Assembly: GCA_963678705.1 (NCBI GenBank)
Contig: OY783204.1
Coordinates: 29,026,759 to 29,090,758 of the forward strand
From: Panorpa germanica
Taxonomy: Eukaryota > Arthropoda > Insecta > Mecoptera > Panorpidae
Direction of reading: 5' to 3'
DNA length: 64,000 nt
Of this stretch, positions 1-12,367 are shown piece by piece. The notes beneath the pieces are model-generated. The model was not told the DNA's origin and did no database searches. It saw nothing but the letters and a program-made list of their open reading frames with translations. The position numbers and the translations under genes are program-made. Numbering within the stretch: the first letter of the stretch is position 1; each line of letters starts with the position of its first letter.

Positions 1-461
1 TAGAAAAGACGTTAGAAAATCGTAATTATAACCTGGAAGTGTCCTTATCTTAGTAGCTAAGAAAACTAACTAATAGAAAAGATTAAAATGATTTTCCTAT
101 AAAATTTGTTAGAAAAATGACGTTATTAGACTAAGTGAAACATAATTGTATTATGTTCATCGTTTGAGAAAATTGCGATGGAAATATTAATAAGATGGCG
201 ATGTTAATGCACTTAAAACTATACAAGGGGTGTGTTTAATACATTCAGGAAGTCATTAAGGGTCTTTAAGGCTGCAAAACATTTTACAATAATAGTCTTC
301 GCAGTAAGTGGAACAAAGTAATAATATTACTCAAGAACAAAATGGATTAAATACTTTTCATTATTACATTTTATCAAATTTATAATTTTATGTGTACTGA
401 CATAGTTACTTAAAAAGAGAAAATTAAGAAACTGAATATATACAAATACTAATATTAATAG

Positions 462-545
<84 letters not shown>

Positions 546-2849
546 ATTCGTCGCACGAGAGGATCAGCTTTGTAAGAAGCTAACGGAATTAAAACTTTTA
601 ATTCTAGTGATTAAATAAGGGGGTCCAACATAAAATGAACAGATCAAAAGTATATCTCTATCTCTTTCACTCATCAAGAAAGTCGTATAGCAAACATTTA
701 CGATTCAAAATCTACGAACTGACAAAGTCCCAAAGTTGAGAATGTTACAAGATCACAATTATCAAAAGTTTTACTTAATATTGCAAAGTATAATACCACA
801 AAAGATACAAACTAGGGTTACGTAGCGTAGGTAAGTAGGGTGGAAAGGGAAGCTCTAACTCTAGCTAAATGCGTCACGAACTGTACGTGATCTGCGAGCT
901 AATTTATTTGAGGAAGTGTATTATTTAAGCAATATGTAATCTTGTTGAAGGTGGTGATAATAATTAAAGTTATTTGCGTTTAAATAGCTGTTACGCATAA
1001 TAAATAAAATTGAAGATTTATACAAAATTGTATAAACACATATACATACATATTTTATATGTAAACTTTAATTAATAATAACAATAATAAATATTACAAT
1101 TCTAAATCTCTATGGATAAATATCACACACACAAAGAAAGAAATAATAAAACAAAATTACAAAAACATAAACCCAATAAATTCCAATACCCCGGAAAATA
1201 TTTAAATCTACTTACCGCTAACCACGCAGGTGTTCTTGCATATCACGTGACACATATTTAAAATAACTGTAAATTAAAAGTTTAAATGATCGACTTAGTT
1301 CGTGAATCTTCGCGGTACGAACACAAGGTCAACACCTCTTTCCCCGTATATACTACCCGTTGCAAAAATATTGCGTCATCTTTTATTAGGAAACAATTAT
1401 TTGATTAAAACTAATTAAAGTAATATAATTAATTCACGATTAATGTTAATGGGGTTTTAGAAACATAATAAATGTCTTATATTGTTAATTATAAACACAC
1501 ACACACGATCGTACACCAGTAATATATCAACAAAAAGTCTAATGAAAGTAAACGTTTCACAAGCAAAAAAAGTTAGGTTAGAATAGTTATTTACACTTTT
1601 TTGTTAATTATAAACGATTTTGTTAATAATTATCTTTACAATTAGACACTTTAATTGTGCTTTAAGGTAATTACACACATTTTAACACTGTGACACAGTT
1701 TTAATTATTTTTAAGGGTTAATTATAATTACAAAAAAATCGCGACGCGGACGTATGGCCTGCTACTTAAGTGGGTGCCCCACTACTGACCGATGGATATT
1801 ACGGATACATTATTAATATTGCATTTTAAATAATTAAATCTCGAATACAGTGTTTTTATTTTTAAAAGAAAAAACTCCAAGTATTTTTCTCATAATAAAT
1901 TTTAGTTTTGGACGTAATACTTTTTAATTTATGTAAGAGAAATTATTTATTAATTATTAATTTATTATTATTACTTTTTTTGGAGTGAAACTTCTATATG
2001 TACAAGTAACGATTTCGCTGTTGGTCATAATTAATTCTTCTTTTATTAAGAGTCTGTATTTAACCGACATTGAATTGAACATTTTAATATCTATTAAATT
2101 TTAACTGTTTCGTTCCTTGAGGTCATCTACAGCAATTTGGGAGCGCCAGTTTGACCTAACGATCCTAAACAATATGGCGCTTGTTCTAAAGATACCTTTT
2201 GTGAACCTTTGGGCATTGGATACTACAAATTATTGAAAATACGTGACTTTCTAAAACATCATATGAGCTATCTATTTTGAAACTGAGGTAAGTCCATATA
2301 TATCAGTCATATAATTACTTTTAAAGTGAGTTAATTAAGTAGATATTTCTTCTAAACTGAAATGCAATCATTTAAAACGTCTAGTAATAATAGAAAATGG
2401 ACTTATCCTACTTTCAAAAAGAACTGCTCATTCATTATTAATTAGTTACAAAACTTTATACTTTCCTGGAAACATTTCTATTAGTTATTCTTGATGCATA
2501 GCCTAGTAGTGCCATCTATGATCTCACAGAACACTAGAGAGTCTTTGCTAAGATAATATCCGAACCACTTCTATTTAACAGTACAGCGGCCAAAAGTATT
2601 TATGTTTTTTAGATCAAATATAAAGTATTAGAAATAGTAAGACTTTTTTATTAGATAATTACTATTTTTATTAAGCAGTAAATCAAATAAATATAACATG
2701 AACATGAACATTTATGGAATTAATTTGATAAAGTTAATAAAAGTAATAACAAGGAGAATAATAAATAATAAAATGTACAAATTGATTGAACTCAAATTTT
2801 AATTATAGCCTTCGTTGATAACTTCGAGACGAAGAAAGACAATTATCTT
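1..2849. other. AT-rich non-coding stretch
   Basis: I see no coding exon here. It is AT-rich sequence lying downstream of the minus-strand cuticle-like gene, with a long TA dinucleotide run as its only distinct structure. Confidence 0.6.
464..540. repeat. (TA)n microsatellite
   Basis: An almost uninterrupted run of TA dinucleotides about 77 bases long, read directly from the sequence. It is probably length-polymorphic and prone to assembly error. Confidence 0.95.
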
Positions 2850-4095
2850 TTACCATGGGTGAGACAAGATTTGTGGATGTGCCAGCAGCTGAAAAATAAA
2901 GATTAATAAAATGTAAAATTAACAAGAATGTAATAGCAAAGATTCAAACCACATAATACAGATAACTTCTACATTAGCGGTTGATATTACTACTAAATAC
3001 TTACAGTTGGTCCAGAAACGATGGTAGGAACTTGTCTTAGAACAATCTGTGGCTGATGTACTGTAATTGGTTGCCTAATAACAGTAACTTGGGCGGGAGC
3101 AATAGCAACCTGAACAACAAAGCAATCTTACTATTTCATAGTGGAGAATTTCTTTTCAATATACACGATAATTTTACCTTAGGAATAATAGCAGGTGCCA
3201 AGTGTGGTGCTATTAAGGGGGCGCTGATGGGGGCTCCCAAAGGTGTGCTGATGATTTGAGCCCCATGAAGATAGCCTGGTGCAGCGTATGCGACAGCCAA
3301 AACGGCGGAAATTACGAACTGAAATAAAAAATATTTTGTATAAGTAAATTAATTGAATTTCTTTAACTGCCTGCTAAATTTTAAAGAAAATAAAGGAGGA
3401 GAGTAGAAAGAAGTGGGGGGCGGGGGAGGCAACAGGAAAGAATGGAAAAAATCGAGAAGAGCAATTACAACACAAGATATAAAAAGGATTTGGGAGAGAG
3501 AGATACCACTTAAGAGAAAAAGACACAAAAAACATGAGAAGCATAGCCAGATTTAGATTGGGAAACGAGGAGAAAGGAAACGAAACTGGGCAAATAGCGA
3601 GGAAAGAATGTGTAGAGTGTGCGGAACGGAGATTGAAACACTGGAGCACATTAAGTTTTCTTGTCAGGAAAAAGTAATGAGCGAGAAGAATATTGTGCAG
3701 TTATTAAAGGGAGGCAGTGAAGGAAAGAGGTGGATGGCGGATGTAGAGAAAAGGAACGAAAAACATTACAATAAATGATAATCTCATTATCTGGTTTTCA
3801 TGGGGAACATGAAGAGAAAGGGTCAAGAGAAGAAGAAGCAGAAAGCTTTTTGGAAGTAGTAAAAGTCTAGAATAATTTAAGTTTAGTTTTAAGTTTGAAT
3901 GTATATAGGAATGAAATGTATTAAGAAATATAATACTGTAGATTGTAAAGCCTAAAAGCACACACAATTAATTAATATAAATATAAATAAATAAAACTGC
4001 CTGCTAATTTAGTTACTCATATTAAAAGTTTCCATAATATAAAAACGAAAAAAATGATTATAAGATAATAAATATTAAATTACCAGCTTGAACAT
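2850..4095 (-). CDS. Small secreted cuticle-like protein (four exons)
   Basis: The four exons are 4084-4095, 3178-3318, 3005-3109 and 2850-2888. All junctions are GT-AG and every exon is in phase 0. The product is about 98 residues. A signal peptide (MFKLFVISAVLAVAYA) is split after Leu4 by the first intron and is followed by a mature part rich in Ala, Pro, Ile and Val (for example GAPISAPLIAPHLAPAI and VRQ/VHQ-type repeats). It ends HPQILSHPW. The first exon, splice position, signal peptide and promoter match the plus-strand gene at 47.4 kb, so the two are paralogues. Low-complexity AAP/GAP secreted proteins like this are typical of insect cuticle, but there is no chitin-binding Rebers-Riddiford domain, so the role is inferred from composition only. 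Intron 1 carries a LINE fragment in the opposite orientation. No canonical AATAAA was found just downstream. Confidence 0.82.
3365..4007 (+). mobile_element. 5'-truncated non-LTR retrotransposon (LINE) 3' end with target-site duplication
   Basis: The fragment spans 3378-3994 and is flanked by a perfect 13-bp direct repeat (aactgcctgctaa at 3365-3377 and 3995-4007). That is the target-site duplication expected from target-primed reverse transcription. The plus strand encodes the C-terminus of an ORF2 reverse-transcriptase protein. An ARFRLGNEEKGNE-like stretch is followed, after a frame disruption, by ERMCRVCGTEIETLEHIKFSC, written here as its CxxC...H...C pattern, and a stop at about 3775-3777. 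This CCHC-like tail is common in R1-type and related insect LINEs. A 3' UTR of about 215 bases ends in a short A-rich TAAA-type tail. The copy lies in intron 1 of the cuticle-like gene, antisense to it, and is clearly dead. Confidence 0.85.
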
Positions 4096-4262
4096 GGTGA
4101 CGGTATTGTTTGTAGTTGAAGTGATCTTCAGCAAAGTACAAGAGCGAGTTTGATTTGTTCTGGACCTCCTGGTGCTTATATAGTAAGTAGAATCTCTTCC
4201 CCCAGCCATTTATAGCCTATGCGAATATCTCGATGATCACCACTCCTTCTGGTACGGTCCAA
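4096..4262 (-). promoter_or_regulatory. Promoter of the minus-strand cuticle-like gene, conserved with its paralogue
   Basis: Read on the minus strand, there is a TATATAAG box at 4175-4182 about 80 bases before the ATG. A 5' leader (AAACTCGCTCTTGTACTTTG and on to the ATG) is nearly identical to that of the gene at 47.4 kb. A second block at 4231-4261 (TGGACCGTACCAGAAGG and following bases) matches 47281-47313. The two blocks sit at almost the same distance from the ATG in both genes, about 166 and 177 bases. Confidence 0.75.
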
Positions 4263-4726
4263 GCCCAGCATCACGGAGATATTGCGTTACCTAAGTCAAG
4301 GACGAAGAGACTGGTCTTATTGTCTTTCTTTCATTTAAGACGGCTGCTCGCAAAGATTAAGATAACGTTCCAATAGTGTAAATTTGTGTTTTTGTTACAT
4401 CATACTATCATTGCTCTTTTTTAAGGTTATTAATTATGTGATTGCAACATTGGTCATCTAATTATGAAATACCTGTAGTCTTACCATGGCCAGTTATCTC
4501 ATAAAACTTATTTTGATTTGGTGACATTGAATTTTGTAATAATATGTAAATAACCTTAGATTAGGTTATTTACCTGTCGGCCACTAAGTAATTTTTGTTA
4601 ATAATGTCTTCATTATTGATATGTACAGTGCCAGATTTAGAGGTGTGGAGTCCCTGAAGCAACGAAGGAGGGGAGACTCCTAATTATTTTCCGAATAAAA
4701 GGAACAATTCTTTTCCGTGAAGTCTT
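4263..4726. other. Non-coding spacer
   Basis: No coding signal is visible. This is upstream flank of the cuticle-like gene leading into the tandem repeat. Confidence 0.5.
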
Positions 4727-5246
4727 TTAAAAATTGATCGTCTCCGATTGTAAAATTTATAAAAGTTTTTAACGTAAAAATTTATGCTGATTTCAAATCT
4801 GCAATTTATTTTTTGGTGGCACTTCCGGTTTTCGAGATATTAGCATTTCAAGGGTTAAATAATTGAAATATTTTAAAATGGTTTTCAGATTTGGAATCAG
4901 CGGGAAAAAGTACGTTTAAAAACATTTTTAAACGTGGAAAACAAAATATTTTAATTTTTAAATTTTTTAAAAATTTTTACAAGGGGTTAAACCACCTTTA
5001 AAATTTGATAAAAAATTGATTGTCTCCAATTGTAAAATTTATAATAGTTTTTAACGTAAAAATTTATGCTGATTTCAAATCTGCAATTTATTTTTTAGTG
5101 GCACTTCCGGTTTTCGAGATATTACCGTTTCAAGGGTTAAATAATGGAAATATTTTAAAATGGTTTTCAGATTTGGAATCAGCGGGAAAGATTACATTTA
5201 AAAACAAAAGAAACACATTTTTTTAAAATTTTACAAGGGGTTAACC
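4727..5246. repeat. Tandem duplication, two units of about 250-285 bp
   Basis: Unit 1 (about 4727-5003) and unit 2 (about 5005-5246) share long near-identical stretches, for example ttatgctgatttcaaatctg and gcacttccggttttcgagat. Both end in acaaggggttaa. Unit 1 carries an extra A/T-rich insertion before the shared end. The arrangement looks like a fragment of a satellite or dispersed tandem family. The short ORF across unit 2 has no recognisable protein content. Confidence 0.85.
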
Positions 5247-5371
5247 TTAATAATTTTAAAGGCTACACACTTGTCGTGTAGTTTTATAAAAAGCAAACAA
5301 TTATTTTTACAAAATAATATATGTATTATTCATCTTTAATTAAAATACCAAATATAAAATGACGGATGTAA

Positions 5372-5377
5372 TTTATT
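5372..5377 (-). terminator. Polyadenylation signal AATAAA
   Basis: AATAAA on the minus strand (tttatt on the plus strand) lies 13 bases after the stop codon of the ORF ending at 5390. This supports a genuine 3' end there with an unusually short 3' UTR. Confidence 0.6.
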
Positions 5378-5389
5378 CAACAAAACAAA

Positions 5390-6388
5390 TCAGCTTAAAT
5401 TACTGGAAGTATTTTCTGCTTCTGCATCAGAATTCCTTTTATCAGTTGGGACAAATGTAATGAAGTTGCCATCCTTATCAAACCAGTACGACATATCGTG
5501 CGCTGTCATATAGAAGTTATCTGTGCATATTTCCGGTAAAAGATCCATATTCTGTTCGATGCAACTGTTGGAAAGTTGTTTATCTATATGACTTTCATTT
5601 GGAACGCCATCTGTGTTTAATTCTGAGGAAGATTCATTATTATTGGAAGCATCTAAGCTATTTACTACTATTCCTTCCTCTTCTCTATTAGTCAGCATAT
5701 TTTCTGTGTCCCTCAAATCAAAATTAGGGACCAAAATAATCTGTGAATCATCTAAAACTGGACCTTCTTCCAAACTAGTGCGACTTTCTTGAACATTGTT
5801 AATCTCGTTGTAGCTAACCGTTTGGAAGTCGATGATTTTCTGTATGATATCATTTGGGGATGAATCGGTTTGATCGGGATCCGCAGAGTTATTCTCCCAA
5901 GGTTGAATTTTGTAGCTATCATTCAAATCACCCACGTTGTCTTTGTGCAAATTATGTTCTATGATATGTGACAGATCAATGTGAATAGCGCCTAGTTCAA
6001 CGTCTTTCCCATTTTCCGTTAAAGTTTTCGTCAGGTTTTTGATGCAATCTTGGAGGTTAAATTGATCGTTGTCGATCAGGTTCAGCTCTGTTTGTGTCAG
6101 GACGTTGTTCCAGGCGATTGGGTGATCGTCGTTTAAAGGTTGTTGCACATCCCTTTGGCAAGTCTTAGCTGGTTTAATGAATATTTCAGGAGTACCCGTT
6201 GGTGGACCATTGGTGCTAGGAGTTTGAGGTTTAGGGAGAATTCGAGGGGGTTTATAATGATAACATTTGCATTTCTGATGCGGACAACAATGTTTTCGTT
6301 GGGTGGCTTTCATTACAATGTATCTGGAAAGTTTCTCATGATAGATTTTTGTTTTTTGGATATTCGTAAGTTTTGCCTTTTGGACACT
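5390..6388 (-). CDS. Terminal exon of an unrecognised acidic protein with a Cys/His cluster
   Basis: This reading frame of 332 codons plus stop begins right after a strong acceptor (a polypyrimidine tract ending TTTTTCAG, exon from 6388). It is open through that boundary in frame with the ATG at 6313, so it is more likely a 3' terminal exon than an intronless gene. The N-terminal part is basic (SVQKAKLTNIQKTK) and is followed by a compact Cys/His cluster, KHCCPHQKCKCYHY, then a Pro-rich segment. The remaining roughly 250 residues are acidic, Asp/Asn/Ser-rich and probably disordered. They end with a conserved-looking motif around YWFDKDGNFITFVP. A metal-binding or DNA-binding module near the exon start followed by an acidic activation-like region would suit a transcription regulator, but I do not recognise the family. 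No upstream exon was identified. Confidence 0.72.
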   Translation of the reverse strand, partial: SVQKAKLTNIQKTKIYHEKLSRYIVMKATQRKHCCPHQKCKCYHYKPPRILPKPQTPSTNGPPTGTPEIFIKPAKTCQRDVQQPLNDDHPIAWNNVLTQTELNLIDNDQFNLQDCIKNLTKTLTENGKDVELGAIHIDLSHIIEHNLHKDNVGDLNDSYKIQPWENNSADPDQTDSSPNDIIQKIIDFQTVSYNEINNVQESRTSLEEGPVLDDSQIILVPNFDLRDTENMLTNREEEGIVVNSLDASNNNESSSELNTDGVPNESHIDKQLSNSCIEQNMDLLPEICTDNFYMTAHDMSYWFDKDGNFITFVPTDKRNSDAEAENTSSNLS

Positions 6389-8380
6389 CTGAAAAAGGAA
6401 GAGGATATTTACATTTAGGTAATATTAAAAGGTCTATAATTATTGGAATCGTCTTTATTCTATATTTCATATAATATTAATATATATATATAATTTTTAA
6501 TATAATAATTTTTTTAATTTCTTTCTTGGAAATACATAATATACTTTTTATAATGATGAATTTAATTTAAAGTGTGATTTGCTCTAACAGTGTAATCTAA
6601 CATTAATTTATCACTGTCTTTTAAAAATTAATATGAGGCCGCAATGAAATTAGTAAATAGAACTAAAATTAGAGGACGATTTAGAAAATATCTGCTAATA
6701 CGTTTTGTAAAATACAAATGCAGAAACCAACGCTGTTACATTTTGCATCTAGATACAGTTACAGCGAACTTACGTACGTATAACATTTCATATAGCAATC
6801 GTATATACGTAATACGTACGTACAATGTTACTTCTTTCTTCAAAAATTTACTAGCAAAAAATCTTCTTTCAAGTATAGAAACATGAACGATTTTAGCACA
6901 ATTTCTTTTTCTTTAAATACTGAAAGTTCGTAATCTACCCTACAAACAATATCGTAATCGTACGAATCTTTCACGAATCTCTGACGAATCTATTTCGAAT
7001 CTTATACGATTCTTATCAGAAATAGGAAATTTTCTAAATCATCGTCTCTACTAAAATAATTAAAATTTTGGCATGCGTTTATGATAATGATAAGTCAGTA
7101 ACCACGTTATTGATAAATTGTTCAAAATACTGATCTATAAACGCAGTTATGTAACATTTACATTTCTGTTACGTAAATGCTACGTTTGTGTTTATAGGGA
7201 ACACGCTACTTAGTTGAATAACTAAATACAATAGAGTGTTGATATGGAAATAAGTGGTTACAATTTATTTATATAAAAAAAGTAGAAGACATTTCAAAAA
7301 AAACTAATTCTTGCTCATTTTTGTTTTTTGAACCTTCTATCTTTTAATATACAATATAATATACATAATAGATAATTAAAGGTATGACATCAACTTAATT
7401 TTCTTCATTTTGGGCCCTTTTTATACAATTATTGAAACCTTTATACTCATAGCATACAATAACACTTAAACCAATGTTTCCAAATAATAATTCTTGAGGT
7501 GTAACACTTTAATTAGCTTGTTGTAAGCTACGAAGTGTGACACTAGCATACCAAGACAATTTTCTGCCTGGGTTCTAATGAATTTCATGAAAAACTTCAA
7601 ATATAATTAATATTCCTAGTTATCTTATAAATATATTCGTGATTAATAGAATTATTAGACTTTAAAGCGGCTTTATTTGTTTTAACAACAAACGATAGTT
7701 GCCAGATATAGTGATTTTACTTAATACACGGAATAGTAGTTGTAAACATGTTGCAACACTTTTGGTAATTTAAGCTTCGTTCAATCAACAGGAGTTGAAT
7801 AAATTATTACTTATCTACTTAACCCGCCTTAGGAAAGAGCGGCTTTAAAGTTAATTATCAAGAAGTAAGAGGACACGACTGTCTTAAGACAATACAATTA
7901 AACTATCATGTCTCCAGTCTGCGAACGCCCTATTGTATATAAGGTATAAACCTGTTAAAGAATGTCTTCATCGCGGTAGTGTTTCACAAGTGTTTAATTA
8001 TACAGAGTATCAGGTTTATATCGATCCAATGTCATTCGTTGTGTCAGCATGGTGCAAGTATGGACAGCACCTTGACCATGTACTGCACTGTACGGCATTT
8101 CACTTTCTATGCGAACTATTTGCTTACTCATATCTAGTTTACATAAACAAGGAAGCATTACCAGAGTATTAGAATAGAAAGAATACTATTTGCATTTCTT
8201 GTCTGACTGGTACTATTGTTGGCAGATTTACGAAGAAAGAGGGAGGGATACTGATTAAAATAATAAAGAACTTCATAAAAATTAATTTGATTATTTTTCA
8301 AATACGCCTCTATTGTATTTATGTAATTTGAGCTTCATAGCTAATCAAAAACAGTTTCAAAAACAATGACAAAGTTGATC
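6389..8380. other. Non-coding AT-rich stretch
   Basis: No exon could be supported, although the upstream exon(s) of the 5.4-6.4 kb gene should lie in this direction. The stretch around 6764-6830 is an imperfect inverted repeat built on acgtacgta. At 6960-7010 there are repeated acgaatct-like octamers. Confidence 0.5.
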
Positions 8381-8454
8381 ATAATTTTTTTTTTTAATAT
8401 AGTTTCTCGGGCTTCCTAGGCCTTTTATCGCCCCTAATATTGCTCTGCTTCTTC

Positions 8455-8650
8455 TCATATGTTATATTCAGACAACAAAGATGATCTATTCATCTCTACT
8501 ACTGTTATAAATTTCGGTTTCTCAAACAAAAAGGCGGTGTTAACAGGAAGCGTCTGCGAAGTCTGTAGCACCGCCCTTTGGAGTCTATTTCTTGCCATTG
8601 CTGTATTTTTACATTGCCACAGAATGTGGTCAGGATCTGCTTCCTAGTTG
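8455..8650 (-). mobile_element. C-terminal scrap of a non-LTR retrotransposon ORF2
   Basis: On the minus strand 8643-8455 is an open frame of 62 codons plus stop. It starts EADPDHILWQCKNTAMARNRL and continues through a short basic tail. The xDPDHxLWxC pattern is the His/Cys motif near the C-terminus of many insect LINE ORF2 proteins (Jockey and I-type clades). No intact reverse transcriptase lies upstream on that strand, so this is a truncated relic. Confidence 0.65.
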
Positions 8651-11600
8651 ATCATAATGATATTCATGTTGAAAAAATAGATCGCAATGAAGTTTGAACC
8701 TTGCTAGCTTGTTGTAAATTAATTCGAAGAGTGATATTCTCTACCTCTCAGGCTCAAGCCTTACATTTCTACCTAGGGACCGAGTTAAATGGCAGCGTGT
8801 AAAATACAAAGAAAGGAGAACATTTAACATTTATCTCACTATTGCAAACCAAGTATAAAGGGACTGAAGGGTCGTTTTTTCGGTGACCTTAAGGAAAGAC
8901 GTTGGGGAAAAGTCTGAAGGAAAGATTGTCCTTTTTAACCGCTTCTGATACAAAGACGAGTGTTATTCACATAACCTGTTTAACCCGGATAACCCGCGAA
9001 GTACCATTCCAACAGACTACTCGAGGATGGCGGCATAAATCTTTGTATGATAGCAAGTCGCTTTAATACTACAGACAAAAGAAGTGGGCAACCTTAATTA
9101 ATTATGATACTTAAGAATATTAATTATATTTGAAGTGTTATAAACATAAACAATATTTTACTAATTAGTATAATACATATAAATTTACTAAATAATTGGG
9201 GAAGTGTCTATCAAATTTGGAAGCCGAGGTAAAAATGGAATCGCCCCATAACTAACATTAGATATTTCATTTTTTGGTTTGGAAAACTTAAAATCACAAA
9301 AATCGAGAATTTCCCTGAATCATCAGGCAATTCGTGATATGTTACAAACATCTATAAACATAAACAATTATTAATTAACTTAAATAACTTAATTAGAAAT
9401 ATATTTGTATAATAGGAAAACAATATTAAGTCGTTTGGTTAAAGATTTAACACATAAATAACAAAGGAATGATTCCCAGAAGACTTAATGAGATAAAATA
9501 TAATTAAAAATATTAAATATGTAGTTAGATAGTAATTAAAATCGATTTCACAGCGTTGTTACCAGATACTTGTTGTAAAGAAATTAAATTTTACATAGCT
9601 GCTATATTAGTTTTATATAAACCCAGTAAACAATTTAGCGGAGATTTGATTTGGTATTAGATATGTCATATCTAACTTCTAGAATTTACTAATACCAAAC
9701 TTTCTCTTTCTCTTTCTAGCATCATACATATGAAGAAACATGTATAGTGAAACATATACTGTCCTTTTCATTTCTTTTCAGACTCCACTACGAATTCTCT
9801 CCGATTCAGATTCTACTGCCTGACAAAGATTTCCATTTGCACGCTTTATACGACTTGAATATGTTTTAGGGCTGTACAATGTATATATATATATAAATTG
9901 TAGTGGTTTATAGGTCGGCAACGGACATATCCGATTGAATGTTTCATATTTGAAAAGGAAGGGAAAGCTATGGGTTCTACTAAGATCGTAAATTCAACCT
10001 AGCAACCGTTGCCCATCGTTGGCAATGCCGATTATCCAATGCTAAAACATATTACCGAGACATTGCGTATGTAGCTGCAAAGTCTGAGCGAACTTTGTCG
10101 ATTTAAAGTCAATTTGAACTTGAATGGGGTTTGACTGGGAAGTAACGCGTTAGACAACTAACTATCTGATAAGAACGCACCGTAAGAATCAGTAAAATAT
10201 AAATAAACTTAACAAAATATTAAATATTACTATAACAATATGATTATTCCTTAAACTGGAGCCGAAGTGATCATAAATCTTTAAGGAATCGATCCTGGTG
10301 ATGGATTCATGGATATTGATCCATTATTTCCATAACGGAGGTAAACAATCCACATTCATCTTAACTTAAGGTTTTTTTAATATATAATCTTTGTATATCA
10401 ACTACATTTTTCTATAAAAAATGTCTATTTGTGTTTATTATTAAACAACAAATAATGCCAGAAATTTACTATGAATTTTAGCAATACTAAAAATATAAAA
10501 TTTTGCTTGTAAGCTATTTAGAGTATTATCAAATTCGAAATTTTGTATTTATTAAAACTAGAAAATCAAAAATATTCAAATCAAGTGAAAAATATTTCTG
10601 ACAAAATTTTGTTATGTGTTTTGAGATTTTTTTTTTTATATAATATAAATTTAATATACACATCATATGTATATACATAATGTATTTATTAAATTACAAA
10701 CGAAACATCAACGTTTAACTACAAGGATGTTTTTTCATAATATTATAATGTGGTGTTATTTAAAACTATTTGATTTATTAAGGCACCGTTGTCTTTAATT
10801 GGAATAATGGATTATAAAACTATTCTTAAGGGTACTTATATAACCTGTCAACTATATGATGTTCTCTATCATTTCTGACACTATAGCTACCCTTAAGTTA
10901 CTCGTCTATAAATTGCGCCATGCGTTAGTTCAATTAATTTTAATAACATTAATGTTGTCTTAAAATAATAAATGAAAAAAATTATTTATGTTAAGAGATT
11001 AGCGGTGACACAAACCGGTTCGAAAATTAGCTAAAAAATATTATCTTAAACTAACGCATGTGCTCTAATTTTCATTTTCTAAACTATTCTACATTTTGGT
11101 TGTAATTTTGGTACTTAATATTAAACGTTACACATAATTCAGAAAACATTATCTCATATAATTTGGCATATTCATTGCATGAGTTTTCTTTCTCATGCTT
11201 ATTTTTTAATATATATTTTAATAATTTTTTTTTTTAGTAATTTTCACTCTAACTATATTTCTATATATATATTATGTTCGACGTCACATTTACATTGATA
11301 GTATTTATATGTATTGGTGTTTGTTATAATAAGATATTTATTTATATTAATAACCAGTTTGAAATTTCAAGTGTAGCGTAAGGTAATATGTGTAAAGAGA
11401 ATAGCCAGTGGGTATTTGTTAGGCGCGTATATAATAATTAAAGGTGGACGATTGATTAGAAAAACAGGCACTTAAGAAACAGTTAGGTTGGAATAAACAG
11501 TACCATAAAACAGTACTGGAATAAGAGCACCTATCTAAATAGAGAGTATGTCAAGAAATAAATTGAATTTCACAAATGTTCATGAAGTCTTAAATACTTA

Positions 11601-12367
11601 AAAAACTTTTGAACTGACGATCCAAATCCATTTCTACGAATATAATTTCAGTTTAAAAGGGAACAAGCGTGACAGGTTTCAAATTAATAGACTAGTGAAT
11701 AGACTTCTCGAATGTATTCTTGCCTGAATTTAAATTTGTAGTGCCGAATACAGCGAACAAGCCTTAGTTTGGTCAACCCTGCTTTTATGAATAATTAGAC
11801 AATCGTAAACACCCTGTTTTTGAGACATAGACAAAGACAAACTCAAATTCGCTTCCTGTTGTCACTCTGTACTAATTTGCATATGGCTACCGATGGATCT
11901 ACGAACATAATTATCATAACAGGAGTCAATTATGGACAGTAGTAATGAGAGCAGCGTGTGTGAGGGGGAGAGGGAAGGGAGTTGTGACAAGACACGCAAA
12001 TTCCAATAAAACCTTTGTTTCTTCACCCAAACACGTGACTATTTCAAACTGGTTTTCAGTATTTTTGTATTTTGTTTTAAATCTACCTACAACAAACAAA
12101 CACTAATGGAGAATTAGAACATTTAACATATTTGGTTTTAATTACTTATCAATAATTGTTTTCTTAAATTTTTTTTAATAAATGTATAATTTCGCTAACT
12201 AACTTATACGTTTGGCAATTTAAATATTTTAAAAAATGTTTTGATTATATTTTTCTTTTAATATATTTTAATTTATGTATTTTATTTATATTTTATATTA
12301 TTTTTTTTTATTAATAATATTATAATTAATATAACAAATAAATTAATTTTTAAAATTTGTTCAAATA
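8651..12367. other. Non-coding AT-rich stretch
   Basis: No coding region or RNA gene could be supported. The sequence is mostly simple and A/T-rich with scattered poly-T tracts. Confidence 0.55.

Noticed and set aside
3704-3967. Minus-strand ORF of 87 codons with many Leu.
   Set aside because: It lies antisense within the LINE 3' end and has no independent support.
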